DNA from: Gemmatimonadota bacterium
Lineage (GTDB): Bacteria > Gemmatimonadota > Gemmatimonadetes > Longimicrobiales > Gaopeijiaceae
Assembly: GCA_029863525.1 (NCBI GenBank)
Contig: JAOTVL010000001.1
Location: 1 to 64,000, forward strand
DNA: 64,000 nucleotides
Direction: 5' to 3'
Shown here piece after piece: positions 17,994 to 26,285 of the stretch (within the stretch, counting starts at the first letter, position 1; the number at the start of each line of letters is the position of its first letter). A model generated the notes under the pieces. It had not been told where the DNA came from. It did no database searches and saw only the letters and a list, made by a program, of their open reading frames with translations. The position numbers and the translations under genes are program-made.

Positions 17994-18205
17994 TCCCTGG
18001 TTCTCCTTGAGATGTTCGGACGCGCAAGGTAGCTCCGCTACCGGTTCTCGATCGAGAGGCCCCGCAAGCTTCCCGGGGACCTTACCGGTGCTCATTCGAT
18101 CAACGTACGATGCGGTGCCCCGACGGACAGTAGGCCCGGAGGCCTCCAGGTGACGACCCGAACGCGATTCAAGCCGGACCCCGACGCGCTCGACCCGTGG
18201 CAGCG

Positions 18206-19918
18206 ATGACGCGCGCGACCGTCCGGCCGATCGGCTCCGAGCTCTCGGGCCTGTCCCACGCCGCACCCGGGCGAAACGCGCCATTCCTCATCGACGGAGA
18301 ACGCTCCCGCGTCGTCGGAATAGAGACGAGGCCGCACTTCACCGCCGAGATCGATGGCCTCGCCGTCGCCTCCGTCGAAGCGCCCGGACTGGGCTCTGCG
18401 GCCAACATCCTCCTCTTTCCGGGTCTTCTACGCCGCGACTTCGTCGGCGCCGCGGGGATCACGGTCGAAACCCTACTCGCTGCCCCGACGCTCCCTCTCG
18501 TCGTGGCACAATGGAGCTCGGCCGGAGGCATCGGCCCGATCACCCTGCGGGTCCCTGCCGTCCGCGGGCAGCAGCCCGTAATCGATCAGGCGAACCAACG
18601 GCTGTCACTCCGCTACGGGGCGTACACGATCGGGATCAGCGTTTCACCGGCCCCCGCTTACTTCACCCACGCAGTCGAAGTGGACGGCGACATCCGGGTG
18701 GACTTCGCGACCGACGACGCCGAGCACTCGTCGCTCGTGGTGAGCGCCGGTTCGCCGGCCGAGGTCGACGCCGCGATCGTCGCGGCCGCGCACGCGCCCG
18801 CCCACGCGCTTCGAGCCGCTTCCGGGCCGACAGAAGGGCTGCTTCTCCGCACCGGAGTGGCTGAGATCGACGAAGGCTACCGATGGCTCCGCAGTCGGCT
18901 CGCCGGCCAGATCAGTCGTATGATCGAGGCACCCTCCGATAGAGGACTCCTGTCGCTGGGACTGGCGGCGATCGGCACAGCCGATCGAACCTCGGCCGAA
19001 GCGCTCCTTTCGAGCTTGGCCGCCCCGGCCGGCCTCGGCGTGTCAACGGAGGCCGAGATCGTCTACGGACTCCTTGCGGCGAGGCACGCATCGACCTTCG
19101 GGGACCGCTCGTTCGCGCGTCGGGCGGCTCGGGCATGGGCGAACCGCGTGCCGCACGCACACGAGCTCACTAGCCTGGCCGGCACAATGCTCGCCGATGC
19201 GCTTCACCATGACGCACCCCCGGATCGAATCGCGATGCTCCGCGCATCGTCTTCGGAGGGTGATGGAGACAGCAGGCCGGCGGTTGGAGGGGAGCGACGC
19301 CTCCCTATGGCGGGCGCTGGCCGACATCGATCCGGCCGCGCCGATTGGGTCGCAGGATTGCTCCGCGGTGAGCCAGTCATTCCGCGCTTGGCTCGATCGT
19401 CGGTGGACGAGGCGCATATCGCGTCGGCGGCCCTTCGGTCGGATCCCGACTCCGGGTGGGCCACGTGGCGACGGTTGCTCGCCGGCCGAAACGCCGACGC
19501 GGCGGCCATGACCTGGGATCCGGTCGGCGCCGATGGGTCGAGGACCGCGGAGCTACTGCTCGCCGTCTGCTGCGGGCTGCTCGGCCTCGAACCGGATGCG
19601 GCTTCCGGCCGTCTGCGCATCGCGCCACGCCTTCCCCGCCATCTCGAGTCGTTCGGTGCCGAGGGGCTCCCGATCGGGGCGGGGTCCGTATCGATCGATT
19701 ACCGGTTGGATCGTCAGGTCAGAAGATTCACGCTCACGCCGGACGCGGGTGCCATACCGCCTCTCGTGATCTTCGAGCCCTCGGTGCCGGGATCGGTGAG
19801 CTCGGTCAGGATCGACGGGGAATCAGCGGACCTGGAACTGCGAAGGCTCGGAGCGTGGACCGTCGTTCCGGTCCAGCTTCCGGTGGACGCCACCCGGATC
19901 ATCGAAGTCGAAAGCTGA
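18206..19918 (+). CDS. hypothetical protein, alpha/alpha glycosidase-like, with a suspect internal frame
   Basis: About 570 residues with no signal peptide. The C-terminal 240 residues ('RTAELLLAVCCGLLGLEPDAASGRLRIAPRLP' onward, quoted in part) resemble the helical barrel plus beta-domain end of six-hairpin glycosidases, but no catalytic residues can be named. Between about 19255 and 19345 the annotated frame has poor codon use ('GDGDSRPAVGGERRLP'). The +1 frame reads a plausible helix ('METAGRRLEGSDASLWRAL') with GC-rich third positions, suggesting a compensated pair of indels. A GTG three codons upstream is an alternative start. Divergent from the D-aminoacylase. Confidence 0.6.
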   Translation: MTRATVRPIGSELSGLSHAAPGRNAPFLIDGERSRVVGIETRPHFTAEIDGLAVASVEAPGLGSAANILLFPGLLRRDFVGAAGITVETLLAAPTLPLVVAQWSSAGGIGPITLRVPAVRGQQPVIDQANQRLSLRYGAYTIGISVSPAPAYFTHAVEVDGDIRVDFATDDAEHSSLVVSAGSPAEVDAAIVAAAHAPAHALRAASGPTEGLLLRTGVAEIDEGYRWLRSRLAGQISRMIEAPSDRGLLSLGLAAIGTADRTSAEALLSSLAAPAGLGVSTEAEIVYGLLAARHASTFGDRSFARRAARAWANRVPHAHELTSLAGTMLADALHHDAPPDRIAMLRASSSEGDGDSRPAVGGERRLPMAGAGRHRSGRADWVAGLLRGEPVIPRLARSSVDEAHIASAALRSDPDSGWATWRRLLAGRNADAAAMTWDPVGADGSRTAELLLAVCCGLLGLEPDAASGRLRIAPRLPRHLESFGAEGLPIGAGSVSIDYRLDRQVRRFTLTPDAGAIPPLVIFEPSVPGSVSSVRIDGESADLELRRLGAWTVVPVQLPVDATRIIEVES

Positions 19919-19928
19919 GGGAAGTGCC

Positions 19929-20126
19929 TCAGTCCTCTTTTTCGACGATGTATCCGTGCTCGACAAGCAGTGCACGCAGGCGCTTCTGCCGCTCCGGCAG
20001 GGTCGTCTTGGCGACCTCCCGGGCGAACTGAATCCGGTGGGGCTCGGTCACATCGTCGAGGATCGCGATGGGTGCACCATAGCGGAGTAGAATCCGCTTG
20101 GCGTCGACGGCGACGGAATCATTCAC
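19929..20126 (-). CDS. small hypothetical protein, 65 residues
   Basis: Reads 'VDAKRILLRYGAPIAILDD' and ends 'ALLVEHGYIVEKED'. It is charged and helical, with no membrane segment. Third codon positions are strongly GC, which supports a real gene despite its size. The GTG at 20126 is the likely start, although no clear ribosome-binding site precedes it; the frame stays open upstream with non-protein-like sequence. It is convergent with the glycosidase-like gene, 10 bases from its stop. I do not recognise the family. Confidence 0.55.
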   Translation of the reverse strand: MNDSVAVDAKRILLRYGAPIAILDDVTEPHRIQFAREVAKTTLPERQKRLRALLVEHGYIVEKED

Positions 20127-20286
20127 AGGATGAGTGCTCGGCTGTTGGGGTCTAGAGGCAGCGGCCAACGATAAACGCGACGGGCAGCGGGGTTCCACCA
20201 CGGTCGCCGGGGCCAAACAGGGCGCGGGTGACTCGGAATACCGGCTCGGCGTCCGGAGCTGGGCGACGCGGCTGATGGCCGGATCG

Positions 20287-20724
20287 TCAGTGAAGCACCT
20301 CCGGCTCCTCGTCCTCGCCAAACGGGATGTGCGACGTGCCAGGGAGCACCAGCGGCCCATTGAAGTGGAAGCGGGGCACCAACACGCGGAACTCCTCGCC
20401 GTCCTTCCAGGCGAATGTGTAATGACCCTCCATGTACCCGACCGGCGAACGGAGCACGCAGTAGCTCCGGTACTCGTGCGACTCCCCCGGATGCAGGATC
20501 GGCTGCTCGCCCACCACCCCCTCACCGTCCACGGTCGAGTCGTCGCCCGCCGCGTCGTGGATCCGCCAGTGACGGAAGAGAAGCTGCGCGGTGGTGTCGC
20601 TCTCGTTCGCCATCTCGATGGTGTACGCGAAGACGAACGTCCCCTCGGCCGGATCGGAATCGGCCAGGGAGAAGCTGGGCCGAACCGCGACCCGTATCCC
20701 TTCGGTGGATTGCTCGTAGCGCAT
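20287..20724 (-). CDS. apaG: ApaG family protein
   Basis: A 145-residue cytosolic protein of immunoglobulin-like fold. The family pattern is visible as 'VFAYTIEMANES', 'LLFRHWRIHDAAG', 'VVGEQPILHPGESHEY', 'GYMEGHYTF' and 'PRFHFNGP'. The length is slightly above the usual 125-130. ApaG is linked to Co2+ resistance and to dinucleoside tetraphosphate metabolism in enterobacteria; the biochemical role is unsettled. It begins next to a short direct repeat (20727-20750) and lies alone between the pilin pair and the 65-residue gene. Confidence 0.9.
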   Translation of the reverse strand: MRYEQSTEGIRVAVRPSFSLADSDPAEGTFVFAYTIEMANESDTTAQLLFRHWRIHDAAGDDSTVDGEGVVGEQPILHPGESHEYRSYCVLRSPVGYMEGHYTFAWKDGEEFRVLVPRFHFNGPLVLPGTSHIPFGEDEEPEVLH

Positions 20725-20726
20725 GG

Positions 20727-20750
20727 GTGGCTTCGTGCGAGTGGCTTCGT
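20727..20750. repeat. direct repeat upstream of apaG
   Basis: GTGGCTTCGT occurs at 20727-20736 and again at 20741-20750, separated by GCGA. It overlaps the immediate 5' leader of apaG on the minus strand. Spaced direct repeats near starts can be regulator sites, but nothing else supports that here. Confidence 0.5.
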
Positions 20751-20851
20751 CTCTCTTACCCCGAACGCCTTCGAAGGTAGCGCCGCTTGAGCCGGCCAGC
20801 GAGCCGGTATGCGAGGTCCTCGACGGAGCGTTTCGAGTTGTCTCGCGGGAC

Positions 20852-21322
20852 TCAGTTTCGGTCGATGACGACCGTGTGCTTACGCCCAGCCGAGAAGATC
20901 AACGACGTCCCCAGCAGCTCTACGATGGCGTTGGACAGCTCATCGGTGTCCGCGATGACCGCCACCGCGAGGAGCTGTGTGGTGGTCGGATCGCCCGGGA
21001 TGACGACCGGAGAGAAGTTCTCGTAGTCGAGCTCGTAGCCGTTGCCGACGAAGGAGAACCCTTCTGGGAGGAACCCTACCAGCTCGGGCGGCACGGTCGC
21101 CTGCGCGGCTTCCGCAGGCCACGAGAACTGGTCCCCCACGTAATTCTGCGTCGCGACGCGCACGGCGTTGAGATCGGCCGCGACCTCGGTGGCACGGGCC
21201 CGGTACGTCATGCCCCGCAAGTTAGGGATCGCCAAACCAGCCAGAATTCCGACGATCGAAACCGCCATGAGGAGCTCGATCAGAGAGAAGCCCGCGCGCT
21301 TGTCTGAGATCATCGTCGTCAT
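20852..21322 (-). CDS. type IV pilin-like / pseudopilin protein
   Basis: A 156-residue protein with a prepilin leader: short basic N-terminus, cleavage at G^FSLIELL (Gly12/Phe13), then a hydrophobic helix 'MAVSIVGILAGLAIPNLRG' that forms the filament core. The globular domain is small and ends 'FSAGRKHTVVIDRN'. The conserved Glu5 of the mature protein is present. Prepilin peptidase and assembly ATPases are not in the window, so it must be served from elsewhere. Its ATG overlaps the preceding gene's stop (ATGA). Confidence 0.85.
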   Translation of the reverse strand: MTTMISDKRAGFSLIELLMAVSIVGILAGLAIPNLRGMTYRARATEVAADLNAVRVATQNYVGDQFSWPAEAAQATVPPELVGFLPEGFSFVGNGYELDYENFSPVVIPGDPTTTQLLAVAVIADTDELSNAIVELLGTSLIFSAGRKHTVVIDRN

Positions 21323-21834
21323 CCCGGCAGTCGCATCGTGCCGACGAACTCGTTGGGATCCGTGGTCTGTGAATCGTACACAATCGTCTCATCTCCGACC
21401 GTCGCGATCAACAGATAGGTGGAATCGCCCTGGACGGTGTACTCGACCCCCTGCTCTCCGAGGGACGTGCCGAGCTCTGTCAGCGACTCGGGGAGACGGC
21501 CCGTCTCGCTCTGGAACCTCTGAATGCGAAAGACGCCGTCGTAGTACATGGATCTCTTCAGATCCTGCACGATGTTGGCCTGCGGGCGCGGATCGTCCAG
21601 GGGATTCACGACGAGGAAATCCGGCTGCGCGATGAGGAAGTAGAGCGCGAGCACACCGAGGTTCACCGTGAGCGGCAGCATCCACTTCGGCGGGCCCTTG
21701 GGCGCCACCTTCTTCTTCGCCGCCGCCTCACGCTCCTGAGCGTGTTGGAGTACCTCCGCGACCACGTCCGCCGCCTCCTGGCCAGGGGCGGCGCCTTTCG
21801 CGTGATACGGCTTCAGCTGATCCGGATCGGTCAT
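21319..21834 (-). CDS. single-pass membrane protein coupled to the pilin gene
   Basis: A 171-residue protein: an acidic/charged cytoplasmic N-terminus with a Lys-rich stretch (about 50-62), one membrane helix at about 65-84 ('MLPLTVNLGVLALYFLIA'), and a periplasmic C-terminal domain containing 'MYYDGVFRIQRFQSETGRLPESL'. That segment resembles the helix-plus-loop seen in pilin-like proteins, so it may be an accessory of the same filament or secretion system. The family is not firmly recognised. The ATG at 21834 is the first Met with a sensible N-terminus. Confidence 0.65.
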   Translation of the reverse strand: MTDPDQLKPYHAKGAAPGQEAADVVAEVLQHAQEREAAAKKKVAPKGPPKWMLPLTVNLGVLALYFLIAQPDFLVVNPLDDPRPQANIVQDLKRSMYYDGVFRIQRFQSETGRLPESLTELGTSLGEQGVEYTVQGDSTYLLIATVGDETIVYDSQTTDPNEFVGTMRLPG

Positions 21835-21878
21835 CGATTCGAGCCGGCGGTCGCTCGGAAATGGCTCATACGGCGGGA

Positions 21879-21909
21879 GGGCATCCTTGCAAGATAGTGA
21901 GTGATGCCC
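21879..21909. promoter_or_regulatory. inverted repeat between the pilin operon and the DtxR-family gene
   Basis: GGGCATC at 21879-21885 and GATGCCC at 21903-21909 are perfect 7-base arms separated by 17 bases. They sit in the 130-base divergent promoter region. A metal-repressor operator or a transcript hairpin are both possible. There is no experimental or consensus support. Confidence 0.3.
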
Positions 21910-21964
21910 CCTGACGCCCACCTTTTCGGGTCGACGCCTTCCCGTGACGTCCGTAGCTTCGTGC

Positions 21965-22642
21965 ATGACCACGCGCTCCCTTTCCCGGTCCGTCGAGGAC
22001 TATCTCAAGGCGATCTACGGGCTCTCCGATTCCGGGGACGCCGCATCGACGTCGGCGATCGCCGACGCATTGGATATTCAACCCGCGTCCGTGACCGGGA
22101 TGATCAAGCGCCTGGCCGAATCCGGGCTTCTCGAGCACGTCCCCTACAAGGGCGTGCGCCTCACCGAGCCGGGCACCCGCGAAGCCCTCAAGGTCCTTCG
22201 GCGTCACCGCATCCTGGAGACGTATCTGTGCGAGAAGCTCGGGTACGCGTGGGACGACGTGCACGATGAGGCCGAGCGGCTCGAGCACGCCGCTTCGGAC
22301 GGGTTGATCGACAGGATGGCGCGGGCGCTCGACTTTCCGAGCCATGACCCCCACGGCGCGCCGATCCCGACCCGCGGCGGAGACATCGAAGCCACGAATC
22401 TGTCCACGTTGGCCGACGTGCTGCCGGGAGAAATCGTCCTGATCCGCGCGGTGCGCGACGAGGATCCCTCCGACCTTCGCTCGGCGGCCGAGCGGGGACT
22501 GGTGCCGGGAGCTCGGGTGCTCGTCCGCGCCGGGTCGCAGGCGGAAGGCTACTTCGAGGTCGCGGTGACCGACGCGGGGGAGTCGCGGCGTGTGTCCGGT
22601 GAGCTCGCTCGGCACATCTACGTCGTGCCGGACGACCGTTGA
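21965..22642 (+). CDS. DtxR/MntR-family metal-dependent transcriptional regulator
   Basis: A 225-residue regulator. The winged helix spans about 8-70 ('DIQPASVTGMIKRLAESGLLEH' recognition region), dimerisation and metal-binding helices span 75-140, and a C-terminal SH3/FeoA-like domain spans about 150-222. Metal-site residues: His81, Glu85, then Glu104, Glu107 and His108, i.e. the Glu/Glu/His arrangement of MntR where DtxR has Cys; Asp12 is retained. This favours Mn2+ or Fe2+ sensing but is not decisive. The ATG at 21965 is chosen over a GTG 21 bases upstream. The metal transport target is not in the window. Confidence 0.85.
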   Translation: MTTRSLSRSVEDYLKAIYGLSDSGDAASTSAIADALDIQPASVTGMIKRLAESGLLEHVPYKGVRLTEPGTREALKVLRRHRILETYLCEKLGYAWDDVHDEAERLEHAASDGLIDRMARALDFPSHDPHGAPIPTRGGDIEATNLSTLADVLPGEIVLIRAVRDEDPSDLRSAAERGLVPGARVLVRAGSQAEGYFEVAVTDAGESRRVSGELARHIYVVPDDR

Positions 22643-22672
22643 TAATCAGCGCGGAACCTGGGTGGCGCCTCC

Positions 22673-23629
22673 TCAGCCGCTTTCGACGGGGCACGCCGGC
22701 TGCCCACCTGGCTCGTCCAAAACGGTGACGTTCACTCCACGAACGACCGTGCTCGCGAAGACGCCCGTCCCATCCCCCCTCAGGCTCGCGATCCGAACCT
22801 GACCGGACGGATTGAAGTTTCCGCCCCGCGCCCAGTTGACGTAGTTGCGGTCGACCGCGCTGATGGTGACGCGGGCGCTGACTCCAGCGGGCAGGCCTCT
22901 CTGCAGGCGCACCGCTACGTCCTGATCGAGCTCGAAGCGATTGAAGACGCCGAACTCCGACGGAAATACGATCGTGGTATCCGAGTCGGACACGGACAGG
23001 CCGAGTAGGTAGAGCGGGTCGTCCTGCAAGACGATGCCCTCCGACCTGAGCGCAGCAGGGAGTCCGTTGATCGACGTCTCGTTCACGTACGCCCACGCTT
23101 CGTCCGCACGGGTCCATTCGAGGGTCGAGCGCGTGTCCGGCGGCAGGATGCAAGCGCCGCCGACGCCCAGCAGATCGAAGGAACCGGGGATCCTGGTTGC
23201 CCCCCCGAGCTCCCGCCCATCGGGAAGCGCCACGTCGAGGGCGAGCAGGTCACCCGGGGTCAGCTGAGCCGCAGCGACCGAGTCGGCAAAGAAGCACGCG
23301 CCCTCCTCTCCCTCGGGAAGGGTCTCGACGCAGTCGCTCGCCGCGGCGTTTCGCAGCGAAAAGGTCAGGCCGTCAGACCGCCTCAACGTGAGCTCTGCCG
23401 CGACCAGGTCCGCGACCCCCTCGATGTCCGTTCCGACCGTACGATGCAGGAAGCCGAGGACCTCGTTGTCGCCCGGATCCTTCGCGAGGTTCACGTACAC
23501 CTCTGCGATCACCACGTCTTCGACGTCGACTACGGTGATCTCCTCGATCTCGCAGCCGCCGAAAATCACGAGGAGCAGGACAGAGCGCGCCGGGCTCCGC
23601 ACGGTTCGCGCGAGCATCGACCGGGGCAT
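22673..23629 (-). CDS. DUF4249-like outer-membrane lipoprotein partner of the TonB receptor
   Basis: A 318-residue lipoprotein with signal 'SVLLLVIFGGC' and the Cys at about 23, followed by 'EIEEITVVDVEDVVIAEVYVNL'. The acidic strand directly after the lipid Cys, beta-rich body and 'YVNETSINGLPAALRSEG' region recall DUF4249 proteins, which in Bacteroidota are encoded right after carboxypeptidase-regulatory TonB receptors. Its ATG shares one base with the receptor's stop (TGATG), so the two are translationally coupled. The function is probably surface exposure or substrate capture with the receptor. Confidence 0.7.
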   Translation of the reverse strand: MPRSMLARTVRSPARSVLLLVIFGGCEIEEITVVDVEDVVIAEVYVNLAKDPGDNEVLGFLHRTVGTDIEGVADLVAAELTLRRSDGLTFSLRNAAASDCVETLPEGEEGACFFADSVAAAQLTPGDLLALDVALPDGRELGGATRIPGSFDLLGVGGACILPPDTRSTLEWTRADEAWAYVNETSINGLPAALRSEGIVLQDDPLYLLGLSVSDSDTTIVFPSEFGVFNRFELDQDVAVRLQRGLPAGVSARVTISAVDRNYVNWARGGNFNPSGQVRIASLRGDGTGVFASTVVRGVNVTVLDEPGGQPACPVESG

Positions 23630-26025
23630 CAGAAGCTGACCTCGAGACCGACCGTGGGCAGTACCGGGAACATCGAGATACCCGATCGCACCGGGGGGTC
23701 CTGGTCGTACTGGAAGAAGTAGAAGAGCACGTTTCGGCGGTTGTATACGTTCACCAGATTCAGGTAGGGCGTGAGGGAACCCCACGACTTCGGGAACGTC
23801 CGGCGAAAGCTCACGTCGAGCCGATGGTAGAGCGGGTAGCGAGACGAGTTGCGCCCCGCGAGCACGACCCCGTACCCACCGAGGGCGCTCGAATCGTCGT
23901 CGCCGGTCCAGTCCAGCTCGCCGCCCTCCACGTATCGCGGTGAGTAGTACGCATACGAACCGAGGGCCCGCGTATACGGGATGCCCGTACCCAGGTTCCA
24001 ACGTACGCCGCCCTGCCAGCCCCACGGGCCCGGATAGGAGAGTACGAGGTCCGCGTCGATCCGACGGTCGAAGATCGGCGGGTAGTCGACCTCGGGGGAC
24101 GGCACGACCGGCGACTGCGTGTCCGGAAACGTGCGATCCGCCTTCAAGAACGAAAGCGAGATCCAGCCCGTGAGGTCACCCGTCTCTTTACGGAGCATCG
24201 CGTCGACGCCCCAGGAACGACCACGCCCACCCAAGATGTCGTCGAAGTCGTCGTTCGGGTTGTCCGCCGGATTGAACGCCGCCACGCCGTCGAACTCACG
24301 CAGGTACGCCTCCACCGACCAGAACCAGTCGATGTCGCGATACCCCTCCAGGCCCAGCTGCACCTGATCCGACACCGTGTGCGGCGCCCTCGTGCCCGCG
24401 AGGACCCAGATGTCGAGCCCGAGTGGAAGCTCCTCGTCTCTGAGCGAATGCAAGTACTGCGTGTACCGGCCCGCTGCGAACTTGAGCGCCACCTCACCGC
24501 CTCCGAGGAACCGCTTCACGGCAAGCCGGGGAGAAGGCTCGAAGACAGCGTCCCCGGGCTCGGGCGCGTAATAGTCCGCGCGCAGCCCGAGCTCTACGAG
24601 CCACGCGAGTGGACTCGACCAGCGCGCTTGTACGAATCCACCGAGCAGGTGCGCCGTGGCGGAGCCCCCGCCGAAGTCCGTCCCGCCGGCAACGAACGAG
24701 TTGGCGTACGATAGCCGCTGGGCGCTCCCCCCAGTCTGGATCGACCACCGGGGACTCGGTCGGAACTCGAGGTCCGTTCGGACCTGTGCCTGCTGGATCC
24801 GGCTGTCGAAGTCGGTGTCGCCGAAGTCCGGAAACAGCAGCCCGGTCCCGAAGCGTGAGTAGTTGGCCCGGACGTCGATCGAACCTCCTCCGGGGCGCGG
24901 CTGCGTCCAACGGGCGCCGATCGCGTCGTTGCCCCAGTCCCAGTCCACGCGGAGCGGGAAGTCCTGGTTGTCGATCGAGGTCAGGTCGAAGACGTCTTTA
25001 CCCGAGTACGCCGACACCGTGACCCTACCTCCCGAGCGCGTCCACCCTTCCACGACCGCCTGCAGGTCCGTGAGATGGTAGGGGAATTCGAACGCCGGCT
25101 TCAGGAGCACGTCGAAGTACGAACGACGGGCCGAAACACGATAGCGCACGTTGGCGTGGCCGAGCGCGTCCGCGACCCCCTTCGGGAGTTGCCCCCGAAC
25201 CGCGGCCCTGCTCGACAACAAGGAGATCGCACCGTCGACGCCGAAGTCGCCCGGGCCCGGATCGGAGTCGATCTCGAGCACGGAAGAGACGCGCCCCCCG
25301 TGCTCCGCACCGAAGCCACCCGACATCAACTCGACGCGATCGATCATGTCCGCGTTGAAGACGGAGAAAAGTCCGCCCAGGTGAAACGGGGAAAAAAGCG
25401 GGATCCCATCGAGGAGGATCAGATTCTGGTCCTGGGAGCCGCCACGCACGTGGAACGCGGCGGAGAAATCCGACGTGGACACGACTCCTGGCAAGACCTC
25501 GATCGCCCGCACCGGATCCGGCTCGGCCACCCCGGGGACGAAGCGCACCTCCTCGAGATCCATCTCCCGCACGGTCGGTCCGCCGACCTCCTCGAACCGT
25601 CGGCGTTGCCGGCTCCGCTCCGCATCCACCGAGATCCCCTCGACCAAAATCGCGCTCGGTTCGAGTCGAACGTCCAAGGTGACGGTCTCGGCCAACCCGA
25701 CCGACAACGCCTGCTCGGACTCGCCGTACCCGAACGCCACGACGGTGAGATCGTATGCACCCGGTAGCACGTCGGAGAAGCGGAACGACCCCAAGCGGTC
25801 CGTTTCGGTCAGCGCGACACGCGTCCCGCCCCGGAACAGGGAGAGCGCGGCTCCGTAGACCGCAGCTCCCTGCACGTCGCGGACCTGTCCTTGGACCGTC
25901 GCCATTTGGGCGCGTGCAGAGTCCGGGAGCACCACGGCCGAGACCACCGCCGATACCGTCAGCGCCCACCGCACCGCCGACCGCGCCCGGGGCCGACCAA
26001 CCTGGCAACCGTTGATTGAGATCAC
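23629..26025 (-). CDS. TonB-dependent receptor with N-terminal carboxypeptidase-regulatory-like domain
   Basis: About 798 residues from the GTG at 26025 (an upstream TTG at 26067 is also possible). Order: signal peptide ending 'PDSARAQ', CarboxypepD_reg-like domain ('TVQGQVRDVQGAAVYGAAL', 'GSFRFSDVLPGAYDL'), plug domain ('AAFHVRGGSQDQNLILLDGIPLF', quoted in part) and a 22-stranded barrel ending in 'VGLEVSF', the typical terminal aromatic. It imports an unknown ligand across the outer membrane. The partner lipoprotein overlaps by one base. No ExbBD/TonB genes are in the window. Confidence 0.92.
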   Translation of the reverse strand: MISINGCQVGRPRARSAVRWALTVSAVVSAVVLPDSARAQMATVQGQVRDVQGAAVYGAALSLFRGGTRVALTETDRLGSFRFSDVLPGAYDLTVVAFGYGESEQALSVGLAETVTLDVRLEPSAILVEGISVDAERSRQRRRFEEVGGPTVREMDLEEVRFVPGVAEPDPVRAIEVLPGVVSTSDFSAAFHVRGGSQDQNLILLDGIPLFSPFHLGGLFSVFNADMIDRVELMSGGFGAEHGGRVSSVLEIDSDPGPGDFGVDGAISLLSSRAAVRGQLPKGVADALGHANVRYRVSARRSYFDVLLKPAFEFPYHLTDLQAVVEGWTRSGGRVTVSAYSGKDVFDLTSIDNQDFPLRVDWDWGNDAIGARWTQPRPGGGSIDVRANYSRFGTGLLFPDFGDTDFDSRIQQAQVRTDLEFRPSPRWSIQTGGSAQRLSYANSFVAGGTDFGGGSATAHLLGGFVQARWSSPLAWLVELGLRADYYAPEPGDAVFEPSPRLAVKRFLGGGEVALKFAAGRYTQYLHSLRDEELPLGLDIWVLAGTRAPHTVSDQVQLGLEGYRDIDWFWSVEAYLREFDGVAAFNPADNPNDDFDDILGGRGRSWGVDAMLRKETGDLTGWISLSFLKADRTFPDTQSPVVPSPEVDYPPIFDRRIDADLVLSYPGPWGWQGGVRWNLGTGIPYTRALGSYAYYSPRYVEGGELDWTGDDDSSALGGYGVVLAGRNSSRYPLYHRLDVSFRRTFPKSWGSLTPYLNLVNVYNRRNVLFYFFQYDQDPPVRSGISMFPVLPTVGLEVSF

Positions 26026-26108
26026 TCGCTCTTCGAGCGCCGAGGTATCTCGGCCGCCCGTCGCCAATCCGATATCTTGAGCGGAAGACCACCCGGGCCC
26101 TCCGCCGC

Positions 26109-26285
26109 ATGCGCACCTTCTTCTGCGATCACTTCGTGTTCCCGTTACCCGACGGGCACCGACCTGCTCCCTCGATCGCGCTCGGTCGGGTCCATTTCGA
26201 CGTCCACGGGCATCGAGTGGACAACGTCACGGCGGACATCGACGCCTTCGCAGATCACGCCATGGCGCGGGGCGAGGCATCATGA
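26109..26285 (+). CDS. 58-residue protein, possible histone-deacetylase-family N-terminal remnant
   Basis: The first 18 residues, 'MRTFFCDHFVFPLPDGHR', match the way bacterial class II/AcuC-like deacetylases begin, as I recall them (…DHFxLPLPxGHRFP…). After HR the sequence departs from that family and stops after 40 more residues ('VHFDVHGHRVDNVTADID' within). The expected active-site region is absent, so it is probably a truncated or internally deleted gene. Codon use is coding-like, and its stop overlaps the next ATG (ATGA), which argues that it is translated. Its own function is unknown. Confidence 0.5.
   Translation: MRTFFCDHFVFPLPDGHRPAPSIALGRVHFDVHGHRVDNVTADIDAFADHAMARGEAS

Noticed and set aside
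16173..18032. A long plus-strand frame opposite the first D-aminoacylase
   Set aside because: It has no domains, its composition is shadow-like, and it is fully antisense to a well-supported gene.
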